From contig CAKVCP010000005.1 in assembly GCA_934725735.1 (NCBI GenBank), positions 1 through 46,355 of the forward strand: 46,355 bases of DNA, written 5' to 3'. The position numbers were made by a program, and so were the translations under genes. The notes beneath the pieces were generated by a model. The model saw nothing but the letters and a program-made list of their open reading frames with translations, made no database searches and was not told the DNA's origin. This DNA comes from an uncultured Thermoguttaceae bacterium (GTDB taxonomy: Bacteria > Planctomycetota > Planctomycetia > Pirellulales > Thermoguttaceae). This document shows positions 31,876-41,655 of this stretch, piece by piece (within the stretch, counting starts at the first letter, position 1; each line of letters starts with the position of its first letter).

Positions 31876-34800
31876 TCAAGCCCCGTTCGCTCTCGCGCCG
31901 CCGTGCATTTTTAGGGACGAAGACGACTTTTTAAGGAGGATTTCCCCATCGTCGCCGACGTCGTCGAAATGCACCGAAAGAATCTTAGAGACGCCGGATT
32001 CTTCCATCGTTACCCCGTAGATCGACTTAGCCGTCGACGTCGTTTTCTTCGAGTGCGTAACGACCAAAAACTGCGTCTTAGGAACGAAGTCCAGGATCGC
32101 GTTGGCGAATCGATGGATATTCGCTTCGTCGAGCGCCGCGTCGACTTCGTCCAATATGCATATCGGGCTCGAATGGGCTTGGAAGATCGCCAAAAGGAGC
32201 GCGACGCAAGTCAACGATTTTTCGCCGCCGCTCATCAGCGAAAGGCTTCGCAGCTCCTTGCCCGGCGGACGCGCGACGATCTCAACCCCTCCTTCCAAGG
32301 GATTGGACGGATTTTCCAGGGTTAAATCCGCTTTTCCGCCGCCAAAAAGTTTCTGGAAGATCGTGCAAAAGTTGGCGCGAACCGCGTTGAACGTCTCTTC
32401 AAAAAGGCGTTTGCAATCTGAATTCACGCGTTCGATGATCTTCTGGATACCCTTTCGGGCGGCGAGGAGATCCGTGTACTGATTGTAAAGAGTCGTGTAG
32501 CGCGATCGAAGCGTTTCGAGAGATTCGATCGCTTCGAGATTGACGGGCCCGAGTTGCTGCAACTTGGCGCGAAGTTCTTCGATCTCTTTTTTCCGGGCAT
32601 GCGCGCGCTTCGCGACGGTTGGCACGACGAGTTCGTCGGCGGCGTCGGCTCCATCTTTGTCGACGGCGAGGCTCGGAGCCTTTCCGGCGTTGGGATCGTC
32701 TTCTAAACGGTATTCCAGCTCTTCGACTTCGAGCCCGTAGTCTTCGCGCAGACGATCCGCAAGGGTCTTGATTTCCTGAGCGTAGCGTTCGCGCAGCAGC
32801 TCTTTGGAACGGATTGCTTCGCGTCTCTTGTCGAGCGCGGCGCGATTCGTTTCGATTGAACCGGTGGTTTCGGCGAGCGCTTTCTCGAGTTGAAGGCGTT
32901 TTGCGCGCGTCTTCTGGATCGTCGCCGCGAGCGCTTCTTTTTGGCCGTAAAGAAGCGCGATCTGCGATTCGCTATTCAACACGGAAAGCTCCGCCTGAAC
33001 GAGCCTTGCGTCAAGCGCCTGGACGCGTCGACCGTTTTCCTTTTCGAGTCGACTCTGCTCGGCGCGTTCGTCGGAAAGACGTTGGATACGGTCGACGAGA
33101 AAAACGATGCGTTCCTCCGCCTTGGCTAGTTCAATCTTTAGATTCGTTGTCGTTTTCGCGCTCTCCTGGCGCCGCGCGTAGAGTTCGTCGAGTTCTTTCT
33201 GCGTTTGCGCAAGGGACGCGTCTAATTCGTTTTGACGCGCGTTGAACGCGTTCTGTTCCTCTTCTAATTTTGCGAGTTGATCGCGCGTTTGCGCAAGACC
33301 TGCGTCGAGCTCCGTCAGTTCCTTGTTTAGCGTGGCGAGGCGCGTCTCTTGCTGAGCGGCGCGTTCCTGCGACGCGGTCTCTTCGAGTCGCAATTTTTCG
33401 AGCGCTTGCGCTGTTTCGCGTTGCGTCGTTCTTTCTTGATCGAGCGCGTTTTCCTGCGTCTCCAAATCAGTTTTGAGCCCGGCGACCGTCGAGTTGAGTT
33501 CCTCAAATTCCTGATTTAAACGCTCCGTCTGACCGTCGAGAGACGCAAGTTCGCTGCGTCTTGAGATCAATCCGGCGCTTCCCTGAGCGGAGCCGACGAC
33601 AAGGGTTCCGTCCGCGGAAAGTAAGGAGCCGTCCGCTGCGAGAAAATTGGTCGGTTCTTCCGTTTCTCGATAAAGCTGTTTCGCGACCGCGACCGACTCG
33701 ACGATCCACGTTCGATGCAGCAATCTTTGCACGAGACCGAAGAAAAGAGGCTCCGTTTCGACAAATTGGTCGGCGCGCCCCAACGCTCCCGGATGATTTT
33801 CCAACTTCGGATTGAGAGGAATCGGCTTGCTGGGATTCGGATCGAGCCAGATGAAACCCACGCGTCCGGCGAAGCGCGAACCTTGACGTTCGATATAGCG
33901 GAAGAGCTCGGGCTCAGGAGGAACGACGACGTATTGCGCCGTCTGTCCCAACGCGAGTTCGATAAGCGGGGCCGCTTCGACGTTGACGCGAATTAAGTCG
34001 GCGACGAGTCCGTAGGCGTTGTGGAACGGGCTCGCGGGATTTTTCATAGCGCGGAGCGTTTCAAGCACGCCGGGGCTTAGTCCTTCGTAACGGCGGAGGA
34101 GGTCGTTTAGGAGCGTCGAACGTTCTTCGAACGCGGCGCGTCGTCGTTCCATCTCGGAGAATTCGATCTGACGCGCGGAGAGCGCGTTTTTGATCTCGTC
34201 GCGGCGTTCTTTGAGCGTCTCCATGCGTTTGAGAGATTCTTCGCGTCGCGCGGTTATTTCGGCGCGGGCGTCGACGATATGACGACCTTGGCGCGTTAAT
34301 TCCGCGCGGCGCTTCTCTATCTCGTCGCGTTGACGCGTTTTTTGCTCCGAGAGCGCGTTGAGCGCGCTCAAACGCGTTTTCAACGTCGCCAATTCCCCGG
34401 CGAAGCGCGTCGACTCCGCCGCGCGCGAGTTGCGCTCCTGCTGGAGTTGAGCGAGGGTTTGAGAGAGCGCGTTGGCGCGAGTCGTCAGCTGTTCGGTCGC
34501 CGCGTTTTCCGACTCGTACGTTCGCTTTATTTTTTCCGCTTGATCGCGCGCGTTTGTTAGTTCATGCGTCGCGTCTTCCGTTTCCGCGACGTTCGACGCG
34601 CGTTTGGCGACAAGCGCTCGGTCTTGCGTTGCCCCCGCGTTTGATTCGTGCCGCCATTCCCGGATTTGCGCGGTCTGATATTCGATCTTCGATTCCTCGG
34701 CGGCGATCTTTTCGCGCGCGCTTGACAGCTCCGTTTCCGTCGCGCGAAGAAGGCGATCCGACTCGACGATTTGCGTCGACGTCGCGGCGCGCGTTTCTTC

Positions 34801-35592
34801 CAATGAACGGATGGCGTCGGTCGTTTGCGTTTCAAAACTGTCAAAATCGTCCGTCTCGACGCTCGTTTGACGCAGAGCTTCCGTTTTGACGCGCCATTCG
34901 TAGAGCGTCACCTCCGTGCGTAGCTTCTGAAGACGCGTCGTCGACTGACGCCATTCTTCCGCCTTCCCCGCTTGCGCCTTCGTCTTGCGAAGCTGGGTTT
35001 CGAGCTCGTTGACGATATCGGACAATCGTTGCAGATTCTGCTCGACGCGTTCAAGACGGCGCGTCGCTTCTTGCTTTTTCACGTTAAAGCGCGACGTTCC
35101 CGCCGCGTCTTCAAGAACCGCGCGGCGTTGTTCGCTCGTGCTTTGGAGGAGCGCTTCCACGCGACCTTGTTCGATAATCGCGTATCCTTGCGCCCCGAGA
35201 CCGACCCCGCCGACTATGTCGCGGAAGTCCTTCAATCGCGCCGACTGTCCGTTGATAAGATATTCGGATTCCCCGCTGCGATAGACGCGCCGCGTTAAAT
35301 GAATTTCGTCCGCGTCGAGGGGAAGAAGACGTTTCGTATTGTCAAAAGAGATGGTGACTTCCGCCGAAGCGAGCGCTTGACGCGACGCCGAGCCGTTGAA
35401 AATGACGTCCGTCATTTCGTCTCCGCGAAGACGTTTGGCGCTCTGTTCCCCCAGCGCCCACTTAATCGCGTCCACGACGTTTGATTTACCGGAACCGTTA
35501 GGGCCGATGAGCGCGCAAACGCTCCCGTCAAGATCGATCTTGGTGCGGTCGGCAAAGCTTTTAAAACCGCGCAATTCGATTGACGTGAGCAT
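31876..35592 (-). CDS. smc: Chromosome segregation protein SMC
   Basis: An SMC ATPase, 1238 aa, that organises and segregates the chromosome with ScpA/ScpB. The N-terminal head has Walker A GPNGSGKS (30-37) followed by VVDAIKWALGEQSAKRLRG. Two long coiled coils flank a hinge at about 500-660 (starting LSPGVLETLRAM). The C-terminal head has the ABC signature LMSGGEKSLTCVALL and Walker B ICILDEVDAALD. The Shine-Dalgarno is weak (GGAA about 10 bp before ATG), but the N-terminal MLTSIELRGFKSF fits the family start. It follows a BatA-like gene after a terminator hairpin. Confidence 0.96.
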   Translation of the reverse strand: MLTSIELRGFKSFADRTKIDLDGSVCALIGPNGSGKSNVVDAIKWALGEQSAKRLRGDEMTDVIFNGSASRQALASAEVTISFDNTKRLLPLDADEIHLTRRVYRSGESEYLINGQSARLKDFRDIVGGVGLGAQGYAIIEQGRVEALLQSTSEQRRAVLEDAAGTSRFNVKKQEATRRLERVEQNLQRLSDIVNELETQLRKTKAQAGKAEEWRQSTTRLQKLRTEVTLYEWRVKTEALRQTSVETDDFDSFETQTTDAIRSLEETRAATSTQIVESDRLLRATETELSSAREKIAAEESKIEYQTAQIREWRHESNAGATQDRALVAKRASNVAETEDATHELTNARDQAEKIKRTYESENAATEQLTTRANALSQTLAQLQQERNSRAAESTRFAGELATLKTRLSALNALSEQKTRQRDEIEKRRAELTRQGRHIVDARAEITARREESLKRMETLKERRDEIKNALSARQIEFSEMERRRAAFEERSTLLNDLLRRYEGLSPGVLETLRAMKNPASPFHNAYGLVADLIRVNVEAAPLIELALGQTAQYVVVPPEPELFRYIERQGSRFAGRVGFIWLDPNPSKPIPLNPKLENHPGALGRADQFVETEPLFFGLVQRLLHRTWIVESVAVAKQLYRETEEPTNFLAADGSLLSADGTLVVGSAQGSAGLISRRSELASLDGQTERLNQEFEELNSTVAGLKTDLETQENALDQERTTQRETAQALEKLRLEETASQERAAQQETRLATLNKELTELDAGLAQTRDQLAKLEEEQNAFNARQNELDASLAQTQKELDELYARRQESAKTTTNLKIELAKAEERIVFLVDRIQRLSDERAEQSRLEKENGRRVQALDARLVQAELSVLNSESQIALLYGQKEALAATIQKTRAKRLQLEKALAETTGSIETNRAALDKRREAIRSKELLRERYAQEIKTLADRLREDYGLEVEELEYRLEDDPNAGKAPSLAVDKDGADAADELVVPTVAKRAHARKKEIEELRAKLQQLGPVNLEAIESLETLRSRYTTLYNQYTDLLAARKGIQKIIERVNSDCKRLFEETFNAVRANFCTIFQKLFGGGKADLTLENPSNPLEGGVEIVARPPGKELRSLSLMSGGEKSLTCVALLLAIFQAHSSPICILDEVDAALDEANIHRFANAILDFVPKTQFLVVTHSKKTTSTAKSIYGVTMEESGVSKILSVHFDDVGDDGEILLKKSSSSLKMHGGARANGA

Positions 35593-35668
35593 GACGTTAC
35601 GATTCCATTTAACGAGACTACTGAAATTCCGGGGACAGGCTCCCTTTCTGAAACTATAATTTTTTTCT

Positions 35669-35722
35669 TAAAAGAGCGCAAGACTGACCCGCGCGCGTCA
35701 CGCCGTTTTTACGTCTTGCGCT
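35669..35722 (-). terminator. Terminator hairpin overlapping the end of the BatA-like gene
   Basis: A perfect 10-bp inverted repeat AGCGCAAGAC (35675-35684) / GTCTTGCGCT (35713-35722). The upstream arm lies inside the last codons of the BatA-like gene and its stop codon is in the loop. On the minus strand it is followed by CTTTTAAG. Confidence 0.6.
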
Positions 35723-37995
35723 TTTTCCGAATGATAAAACCGGTTGGAAACGATCGTTTCCGCGATAAAGAGCGCCAGAAGGAGGAGCGCTAAGAGGAAA
35801 TAGGGGGCGTCTTCACCCGATTCTCGCGCCGATTCGAGCTCTTCCGCAGTGGAAGAAAGATCGAGGGGACGGTACGGGAGACCTTCGAGGAGTTTGCTCC
35901 ATTCTTCGGGAGAACGTCGCGTCATGTCGGATTCGGAGCCCGGCGCAGCGACGGCGAAGACTTGATCGACGATTTTTCCCGCGCTATTCGGCGTCGTTTT
36001 GACGCGGCTGACGCCGAGCGTTTTGACGCCGGGAAAGCGTATCTGGCGTCGCTGAGGATCCGTCGGCGTCGTTATTTCGGCGCCAGACGGTTCGTAGATT
36101 GTCGCCGTCGCGGGAACGTCGGCAAGCTCAAATCGTAACGTCGCGGCTTCTCCCGGTTCGTAATTGTAGATTGAGGAAGTCGTCGACGCGAGACGTCGCG
36201 CCATGCTGTCGACCAAGAGAATGAAGAGCCACGGCGCGTCTCCCGTCGCGAGCGCGTTCCAGGCGCCTTCCGTCGGCGATTCCACGATCGACGTCGCGAC
36301 GGTGACAACTAAGCCTTGCCCGACGCGATTTTCGACGATCGCGGGGAGTTTTATGGAATCGTCCTCCTGATCGTCGACGAAAGACATGACTGCCGTCGCG
36401 GAGGGAGAGAGTTCGTCAAGCGTCCAATATTTCGCAACGGGCGCGGCGTCCCAAGGGAGCCCTTCTTTCGCGAAAGGACGGAACTGCGACAGAAGCGGCT
36501 CGTCGTAATTCAACGCGGAAAGGATGAGCCCGTAAGAAGGCGCGGCTTCTAGTTTAGTCGGCTTTACGCCCAGTAGTTTAAGCGTTTCGGACGTTTGGAA
36601 CGCGTCGATTGGTTTGGCGGAGGAGCCGAGAAAGAGCGCGATTCCGCCGCCGTTATTGGCAAACTTGTCGAGTTTGGCGACGATAGACGCGTCGAGCGCG
36701 GGGGGATCGAGGAGGAAAATCGCGCGGTATTCTTCGAGGGCTTTGGAGGGGAGTTCAAGAAAGTTCTTCTCTCCGTTTTGAGGAGAATACGCGGCAAGAT
36801 CAAGCTCGAATGGAGCGCGACCCATTTTGCGAAGTTCGTCGGGGGCGAGCGCTTGCGTGAGGAAGAGCGCTTTTTCTTTGGTTGGAGAGGGCGCGACGAC
36901 TAGGATTTTCCAGTCCGGCGCGACGTTGACGACGAAGGGACGCGCGTCGTCGAAGGAAAGCGCGTCTTGACCGACGACGCGCGCGACGCCGACGCAAAAG
37001 CCGACCGGGAGTTTCGGCACGTTGAAGACGGCGTCTTTCTTTTCGCGTCCTTGTTCGAAATGGATCGTCTGTTTTTCACGATAGATCGCCAGGGAATCCT
37101 GCTGGAGGAGCGTTTGGGCGTCGAGCGCGTTTGGCAGGTCTTCCGCGCGAAAGAAGAGAATTTCGAGCGCGACGTCCCCTCCTTCCTGATCGACGCGTTC
37201 GAGCGCGACGTCGACGCGAAGGGACGAATTTTCCGAAAGGGTTTCCGCAGAGGGTTCCGCGCAGACGACGGCGACGTTTCGCGCGACGTCGTCCCCTAAA
37301 TCGACGAAATAGAGCTTGAGATTCTCCGCGTTTTCCTCGGCGGCGCGGCGCATCCGCTTTACGTCGCGATCCGGCCAACTTCCCGTCGTTTGATCGGAGA
37401 GAACGTAAACCTCTTTGAGCGGCAGTTTGGACGTTTTGACGAGTTCGATTCCTTCCGCAGTCGACGCGGCGGCGGCGCGGCCTCCGACGGAGATTGCGAG
37501 TTTGGCGAGTCGCTCGCGCGCGGCGTAACGATCCGCTTGGAAGGCGTCCCCTGAAGCGGAGCCGTCGACGACGGCGATCTCGCTTCCGCGCGGAAGTTGA
37601 TCGAGAATAGAGAACGCCACGCCTTTGGCTTGATCTAAGAGCGCTACGTTTTTACGCGCGCGGCCCATTCTCGGCGACGTGTCGACGACGATCGCCGCCG
37701 CGACGGGACCGTTCTTCGCGCCCCCTTCGTCGGCAAGATCGGCGGATTCTCGCGACGTGAAGACGGGACGAGCAAGAAGACTCCCCAGCGCGATGAAGAG
37801 CGCGACGCGAAGCGCAAGGAGCGCGAGTCGTTTGACTTTGACGCGACGACGATTCGTCGCGAGCGTCGCTTGCGCAAAGCGCAACCCCGAGAAAACGATC
37901 TTGCGCGGTTTTCCCTTGGAGAGCAGGTGGATCGCGATCGGTATCGCCGTCGCCGCGAGTCCTGCTAAAAATAGCGACGTGGTCGTAAATGTCAT
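35698..37995 (-). CDS. BatA-like membrane protein with von Willebrand A-type domain
   Basis: A 765-aa inner-membrane protein. The N-terminal BatA/aerotolerance region has helices at about 5-25 (SLFLAGLAATAIPIAIHLL) and 58-78; a vWA-type domain starts near residue 100; a central DUF4159/GATase-like region follows (AIFLLDPPALDASIVAKLDKF, GGGIALFLG); the last helix is at about 735-752. The MIDAS motif, normally DxSxS, reads DTSPRMG (Asp105, Ser107), so metal binding may be altered. Such proteins are usually encoded with a MoxR ATPase and DUF58 protein; none lie in this window. GGAAGGAG supports the ATG. Confidence 0.8.
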   Translation of the reverse strand: MTFTTTSLFLAGLAATAIPIAIHLLSKGKPRKIVFSGLRFAQATLATNRRRVKVKRLALLALRVALFIALGSLLARPVFTSRESADLADEGGAKNGPVAAAIVVDTSPRMGRARKNVALLDQAKGVAFSILDQLPRGSEIAVVDGSASGDAFQADRYAARERLAKLAISVGGRAAAASTAEGIELVKTSKLPLKEVYVLSDQTTGSWPDRDVKRMRRAAEENAENLKLYFVDLGDDVARNVAVVCAEPSAETLSENSSLRVDVALERVDQEGGDVALEILFFRAEDLPNALDAQTLLQQDSLAIYREKQTIHFEQGREKKDAVFNVPKLPVGFCVGVARVVGQDALSFDDARPFVVNVAPDWKILVVAPSPTKEKALFLTQALAPDELRKMGRAPFELDLAAYSPQNGEKNFLELPSKALEEYRAIFLLDPPALDASIVAKLDKFANNGGGIALFLGSSAKPIDAFQTSETLKLLGVKPTKLEAAPSYGLILSALNYDEPLLSQFRPFAKEGLPWDAAPVAKYWTLDELSPSATAVMSFVDDQEDDSIKLPAIVENRVGQGLVVTVATSIVESPTEGAWNALATGDAPWLFILLVDSMARRLASTTSSIYNYEPGEAATLRFELADVPATATIYEPSGAEITTPTDPQRRQIRFPGVKTLGVSRVKTTPNSAGKIVDQVFAVAAPGSESDMTRRSPEEWSKLLEGLPYRPLDLSSTAEELESARESGEDAPYFLLALLLLALFIAETIVSNRFYHSEKAQDVKTA

Positions 37996-38084
37996 GCGTG
38001 AAACGCTCCTTCCTCATCTCGGGCTCTGTCGACCCTAATTTCTGAGAGTATACCTTTTTTTCACATTCCTGACAACGCGAATTA

Positions 38085-38129
38085 ACGCCCCAAGAAATAA
38101 AGAAGCTCGACCGCAAGGTTACGGTCGAG
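38085..38129 (-). terminator. Intrinsic terminator after dnaK
   Basis: A perfect 10-bp stem AGCTCGACCG (38102-38111) / CGGTCGAGCT (38120-38129). On the minus strand it is followed by TCTTTATTTCTT. Confidence 0.8.
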
Positions 38130-38181
38130 CTGTCGTCGTTACGCGTCAAACGCGCGCTGAGCGCGAAGCGGCGCGATTAAC

Positions 38182-40104
38182 TCACTTATTGTCGTCTTTG
38201 ACTTCGAAGTCGGCGTCGATGGCGTCGTCGTCCGGCTTCGAAGCGCCCGCGTTAGCGCCTGGGCCCGCTTGCGCGCCTTGTTGCGCCTGAGCCTGCTGCG
38301 CCTGTTCGTAGAGCGCCTTGCTCATCGCGTGAGAAGCCTGTTCGAGTTCCGCGAAGGAGGATTTGATCTTGTCGACGTCGTCGGTCTTGCACGCTTCGCG
38401 CGTCTTCTCGATCGCCGCCTTGATCGCGTCTTTGTCTTCCGCGCGCAACTTCGCGTCATGCTCTTTCATGAGCTTTTCGAGTTCAAAGCACATCGATTCG
38501 GCGCGGTTCTTCGCTTCCACGAGTTCGCGGCGCTTCTTGTCTTCTTCCGCGTGCATTTCCGCGTCTTTACGCATGCGTTCGATCTCTTCTTCCGTCAAGC
38601 CGGAGGATTGTTCGATGCGAATCTTCTGTTCCTTCTGCGTGCCGAGGTCTTTCGCTTTGACGTTCAAGATGCCGTTGGCGTCGATATCGAAGGTAACTTC
38701 GATTTGCGGCAAGCCGCGGGGTGCGGGCGGAATTTCTTCGAGGTTGAACTGGCCAAGGAGACGGTTCGCGGACGCGATTTCACGTTCGCCTTGGTAGACC
38801 TTGATCGTAACCGCCGTCTGATTGTCTTCCGCCGTGCTGAAGACCTGCTTCTTTTCGGTCGGAATCGTCGTGTTCTTTTCAACGAGTTTCGTCATGACGC
38901 CGCCGAGGGTTTCGATACCCAAGGACAGAGGCGTGACGTCGAGGAGCAAGACGTCTTTGACTTCGCCCGCGAGGACGCCGCCTTGAATCGCCGCGCCGAC
39001 CGCGACGACTTCGTCGGGATTAACGCCCTTGTGAGGCTCTTTATTGAAGATCTTCTTGACCGTTTCCTGAACTTTCGGGATACGGGTGGAACCGCCGACG
39101 AGGACGACTTCGTCGACGTCGGAGGGGGAGAGTTTCGCGTCGCGCAGAGCCTGCATGACGGGGCCCTTGGTGCGTTCGACGAGTTCGTCGGTCAAACGCT
39201 CGAATTCCGCGCGGGTAATGCGCATCTGGAGGTGTTTCGGGCCGCTCGCGTCTTGCGAGATGAAGGGGAGGTTGACGTCGGTCGCCTGCTGCGAAGAGAG
39301 TTCGCACTTCGCTTTTTCGGCGGCTTCCTGAAGTCTCTGCAAGGACATGGGTTCTTTACGAAGGTCGATGCCGGTCTTTTGCTGGAAGTCGTCGGCGAGG
39401 TAGTTGACGAGAACGTGGTCGAAGTCGTCGCCACCCAAATGTGTGTCGCCGTTCGTGCTGATAACTTCGAAGACGCCGTCCGCGACTTGCAGGATGGAAA
39501 CGTCGAAGGTGCCGCCGCCGAGGTCGAAGACGACGATCTTTTCGTTGACGCCCGCTTTATCGAGACCGTAAGCAAGAGCCGCCGCCGTCGGTTCGTTTAC
39601 GATACGCGCGACTTCCAAGCCCGCGATCTGACCCGCGTCTTTGGTCGCTTGGCGCTGAGCGTCGTTGAAGTAAGCGGGAACCGTGATAACCGCCTTGTTG
39701 ACTTTGTGACCAAGGTAGGCTTCCGCAGCTTCCTTAAGCTTGCGGAGCGTCTGCGCGGAAATCTCCGCGGGGGAATAACGCTTGCCGTCGATCTCGACGC
39801 TAACGTATTCGTCGGGAGCGCCTACGACTTTGTAAGGAACCATGCGTTCCTCGGCGCCGACTTCACTTTGCTTGCGACCCATGAAGCGCTTGATCGATGC
39901 GATCGTGCGTTTCGGGTTCATGACCGCCTGACGTTTCGCAAGCTCGCCGACGAGCTTTTCAGAATCGGTGAACGCGACGATACTGGGAGTCAGCCGATAC
40001 CCTTCGGGATTCGCGATTACCTTCGCTTCTTTACCTTCCATAACTGCGACGACCGAGTTGGTTGTTCCAAGATCGATGCCGATGATTTTTTCGCCTTGAG
40101 CCAT
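38182..40104 (-). CDS. dnaK: Chaperone DnaK (Hsp70)
   Basis: The cytosolic Hsp70 folding chaperone, 640 aa. The ATPase domain carries IGIDLGTTNSVVAVMEG, NEPTAAALAYGLDK and FDLGGGTFDVSIL; the interdomain linker is DVLLLDVTPLSLGIETLGG; the substrate-binding and lid regions follow, ending in an Ala/Gln-rich stretch (QAQQAQAQQGAQAGPGANAG) and an acidic tail DADFEVKDDNK. AGGAG is 7 bp before the ATG. grpE and dnaJ are not in the window. No CIRCE inverted repeat was found upstream, so HrcA control is not supported. Confidence 0.98.
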   Translation of the reverse strand: MAQGEKIIGIDLGTTNSVVAVMEGKEAKVIANPEGYRLTPSIVAFTDSEKLVGELAKRQAVMNPKRTIASIKRFMGRKQSEVGAEERMVPYKVVGAPDEYVSVEIDGKRYSPAEISAQTLRKLKEAAEAYLGHKVNKAVITVPAYFNDAQRQATKDAGQIAGLEVARIVNEPTAAALAYGLDKAGVNEKIVVFDLGGGTFDVSILQVADGVFEVISTNGDTHLGGDDFDHVLVNYLADDFQQKTGIDLRKEPMSLQRLQEAAEKAKCELSSQQATDVNLPFISQDASGPKHLQMRITRAEFERLTDELVERTKGPVMQALRDAKLSPSDVDEVVLVGGSTRIPKVQETVKKIFNKEPHKGVNPDEVVAVGAAIQGGVLAGEVKDVLLLDVTPLSLGIETLGGVMTKLVEKNTTIPTEKKQVFSTAEDNQTAVTIKVYQGEREIASANRLLGQFNLEEIPPAPRGLPQIEVTFDIDANGILNVKAKDLGTQKEQKIRIEQSSGLTEEEIERMRKDAEMHAEEDKKRRELVEAKNRAESMCFELEKLMKEHDAKLRAEDKDAIKAAIEKTREACKTDDVDKIKSSFAELEQASHAMSKALYEQAQQAQAQQGAQAGPGANAGASKPDDDAIDADFEVKDDNK

Positions 40105-40598
40105 GGTGAATCTCCTGTCTAATATTTCTTTTCGAACGCCTTCCGACGCGCTCGCTAGACGCGCGCTGGAAGCTTCGATTTTTGATCGTTGTTATAATCT
40201 TGCGCTTGAACTTCTTTCGAACTTCTCGCGCTCGGTTGCCTTTAAATGATGCATAAATGACGCCAAACGCTGTTTTGTGTTTGAATTTTTTTAAATTTTT
40301 TTGTCGCTAGTTGGAAAGAGCCCTTATTTTGCGGACGCGATTTCTTTTGGGGAGGTGCGGCGGGAATTCTCCGATTCATTATTTCTGGACAGCGCCGTCT
40401 AAGTCTGCCAATTTGACAGAATATTAAAAAAAAGAAGCGCCCCCTTTTATTGTGACACACCCTTTCTCTTGTTTCTTAGGGCTTTGATAGTACAATAACG
40501 CATATTAGCCGAGGAAGTCTTCCGCGTAAGGCTCGACTCCTAGGGAAACGACAAGTCCATGAGGACATTCGCGACGTTTAATTTAAGGGACGGTACTG
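40105..40598. other. Divergent intergenic region between dnaK and the epimerase gene
   Basis: About 490 bp without a credible gene. On the dnaK side (minus strand) there are direct repeats GTTCGAA and GTTCAAG near 40205-40222 and a -10-like TTATAA/TATAAC near 40191-40197. On the epimerase side there is a likely promoter at 40469-40496. A perfect TTGACA at about 40428 has no matching -10. The T-rich and A-rich stretches near 40285-40300 and 40425-40437 have no stem. Confidence 0.4.
40469..40496 (+). promoter_or_regulatory. Possible promoter of the epimerase gene
   Basis: TTGTTT (40469-40474), 16-bp spacer, TACAAT (40491-40496), about 100 bp before the ATG. Confidence 0.42.
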
Positions 40599-41570
40599 AT
40601 GAAATACCTGATAACGGGGGGCGCCGGGTTTATTGGTTCGCATCTGACAGAATATCTGTTGGATCAGGGGAACGAGGTCGTGATTGTCGACGATCTCTCC
40701 ACCGGCTCGTGGGATAATCTGCCACGATCTGAAAAGAATCCGAATTTTCGTCCCTTTGTCGCCGACGCTGCGGACGTCGTTTTGATGGAACGCGAAATTC
40801 GCGACGTCGATTTCGTCTTTCATCTCGCCAGTTCCGTCGGCGTCAAACTGATTGTTTCGCGCCCCGTCGATTCGATTCGACGCATCGTCCATCAGACGGA
40901 AGTCGTCGTCGATCTTTGCGCGAAGTACCGCAAGCCGGTTCTTCTTACCTCGACGAGCGAAACGTATGGAAAATCGGAAAGCGTTCCTTTCCGCGAAGAT
41001 ATGGACGTGCTTCTAGGTCCAAGTTGCAAAAATCGCTGGTCTTACGCTGTCGCCAAACTTCTCGACGAATTTTACCTTCTCGCGCACCGCGAACAAACGG
41101 CGTTACCCGTCTACATCGTTCGACTCTTCAACGTTGTCGGACCGCGCCAAACGGGGCATTACGGCATGGTCATGCCGCGTTTTATTGCGGCGGCGCTTAA
41201 GAATGAGCCGCTCCTTGTTTACGGCGACGGTTCGCAGACGCGTTGCTTCTCCTCCGTCCACGATATTGTCAAAGGCTTGGCGGCTTTTGCGCAAACCCCC
41301 GACGCGGCGGGAGAAGTCGTCAATTTGGGAACTGATAGCGAAATCTCGATTATTGATTTGGCGAAACGCGTGGTTGAGCTCTGTCAATCTTCTTCGGAGA
41401 TCAAGACGATTAGCTTCACGGAAGCTTACGGGCCGAATTTTGACGATATGCAGCGTCGGGTTCCTTGCCTCGATAAGGCAAAACGACTTATAGGATGGAA
41501 CCCCGCGCATACTCTTGACGACATTATTTTGGAAACGCGAGATTGGATGATTGAAACGGGGAGAGTTTGA
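40599..41570 (+). CDS. NAD-dependent sugar-nucleotide epimerase/dehydratase
   Basis: A 323-aa extended short-chain dehydrogenase of the GalE/RmlB/UDP-glucuronate decarboxylase type. NAD binding: TGGAGFIGSH (6-15). The catalytic dyad is YAVAK (Tyr149, Lys153) with the upstream Ser/Thr in LTSTSETYG. The segment RLFNVVGPRQTGHYGMVMPRF is typical of the family. It modifies an NDP-sugar, probably for surface polysaccharide; whether it epimerises, dehydrates or decarboxylates cannot be decided from sequence. A GC-rich hairpin (41611-41635) follows and precedes argC. Confidence 0.88.
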   Translation: MKYLITGGAGFIGSHLTEYLLDQGNEVVIVDDLSTGSWDNLPRSEKNPNFRPFVADAADVVLMEREIRDVDFVFHLASSVGVKLIVSRPVDSIRRIVHQTEVVVDLCAKYRKPVLLTSTSETYGKSESVPFREDMDVLLGPSCKNRWSYAVAKLLDEFYLLAHREQTALPVYIVRLFNVVGPRQTGHYGMVMPRFIAAALKNEPLLVYGDGSQTRCFSSVHDIVKGLAAFAQTPDAAGEVVNLGTDSEISIIDLAKRVVELCQSSSEIKTISFTEAYGPNFDDMQRRVPCLDKAKRLIGWNPAHTLDDIILETRDWMIETGRV

Positions 41571-41610
41571 GTTTTTCCCGCCGGATTCTCTTTAAAAAAC
41601 TCGCAACATC

Positions 41611-41638
41611 GCGCCGCCGTGTAGACGCGCGGCGCTTT
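41611..41638 (+). terminator. Hairpin between the epimerase gene and argC
   Basis: Perfect GCGCCGC (41611-41617) / GCGGCGC (41629-41635), followed only by TTTC, so a weak terminator or attenuator. Confidence 0.45.
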
Positions 41639-41655
41639 CACGTTAAGGTGGTTTT

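Noticed and set aside
38269..40122. 617-codon open frame opposite dnaK
   Set aside because: An antisense shadow of a highly biased gene; the sense strand is unmistakably DnaK.
40105..40260. CIRCE heat-shock operator upstream of dnaK
   Set aside because: The TTAGCACTC-N9-GAGTGCTAA pattern is absent; only short direct repeats were seen.
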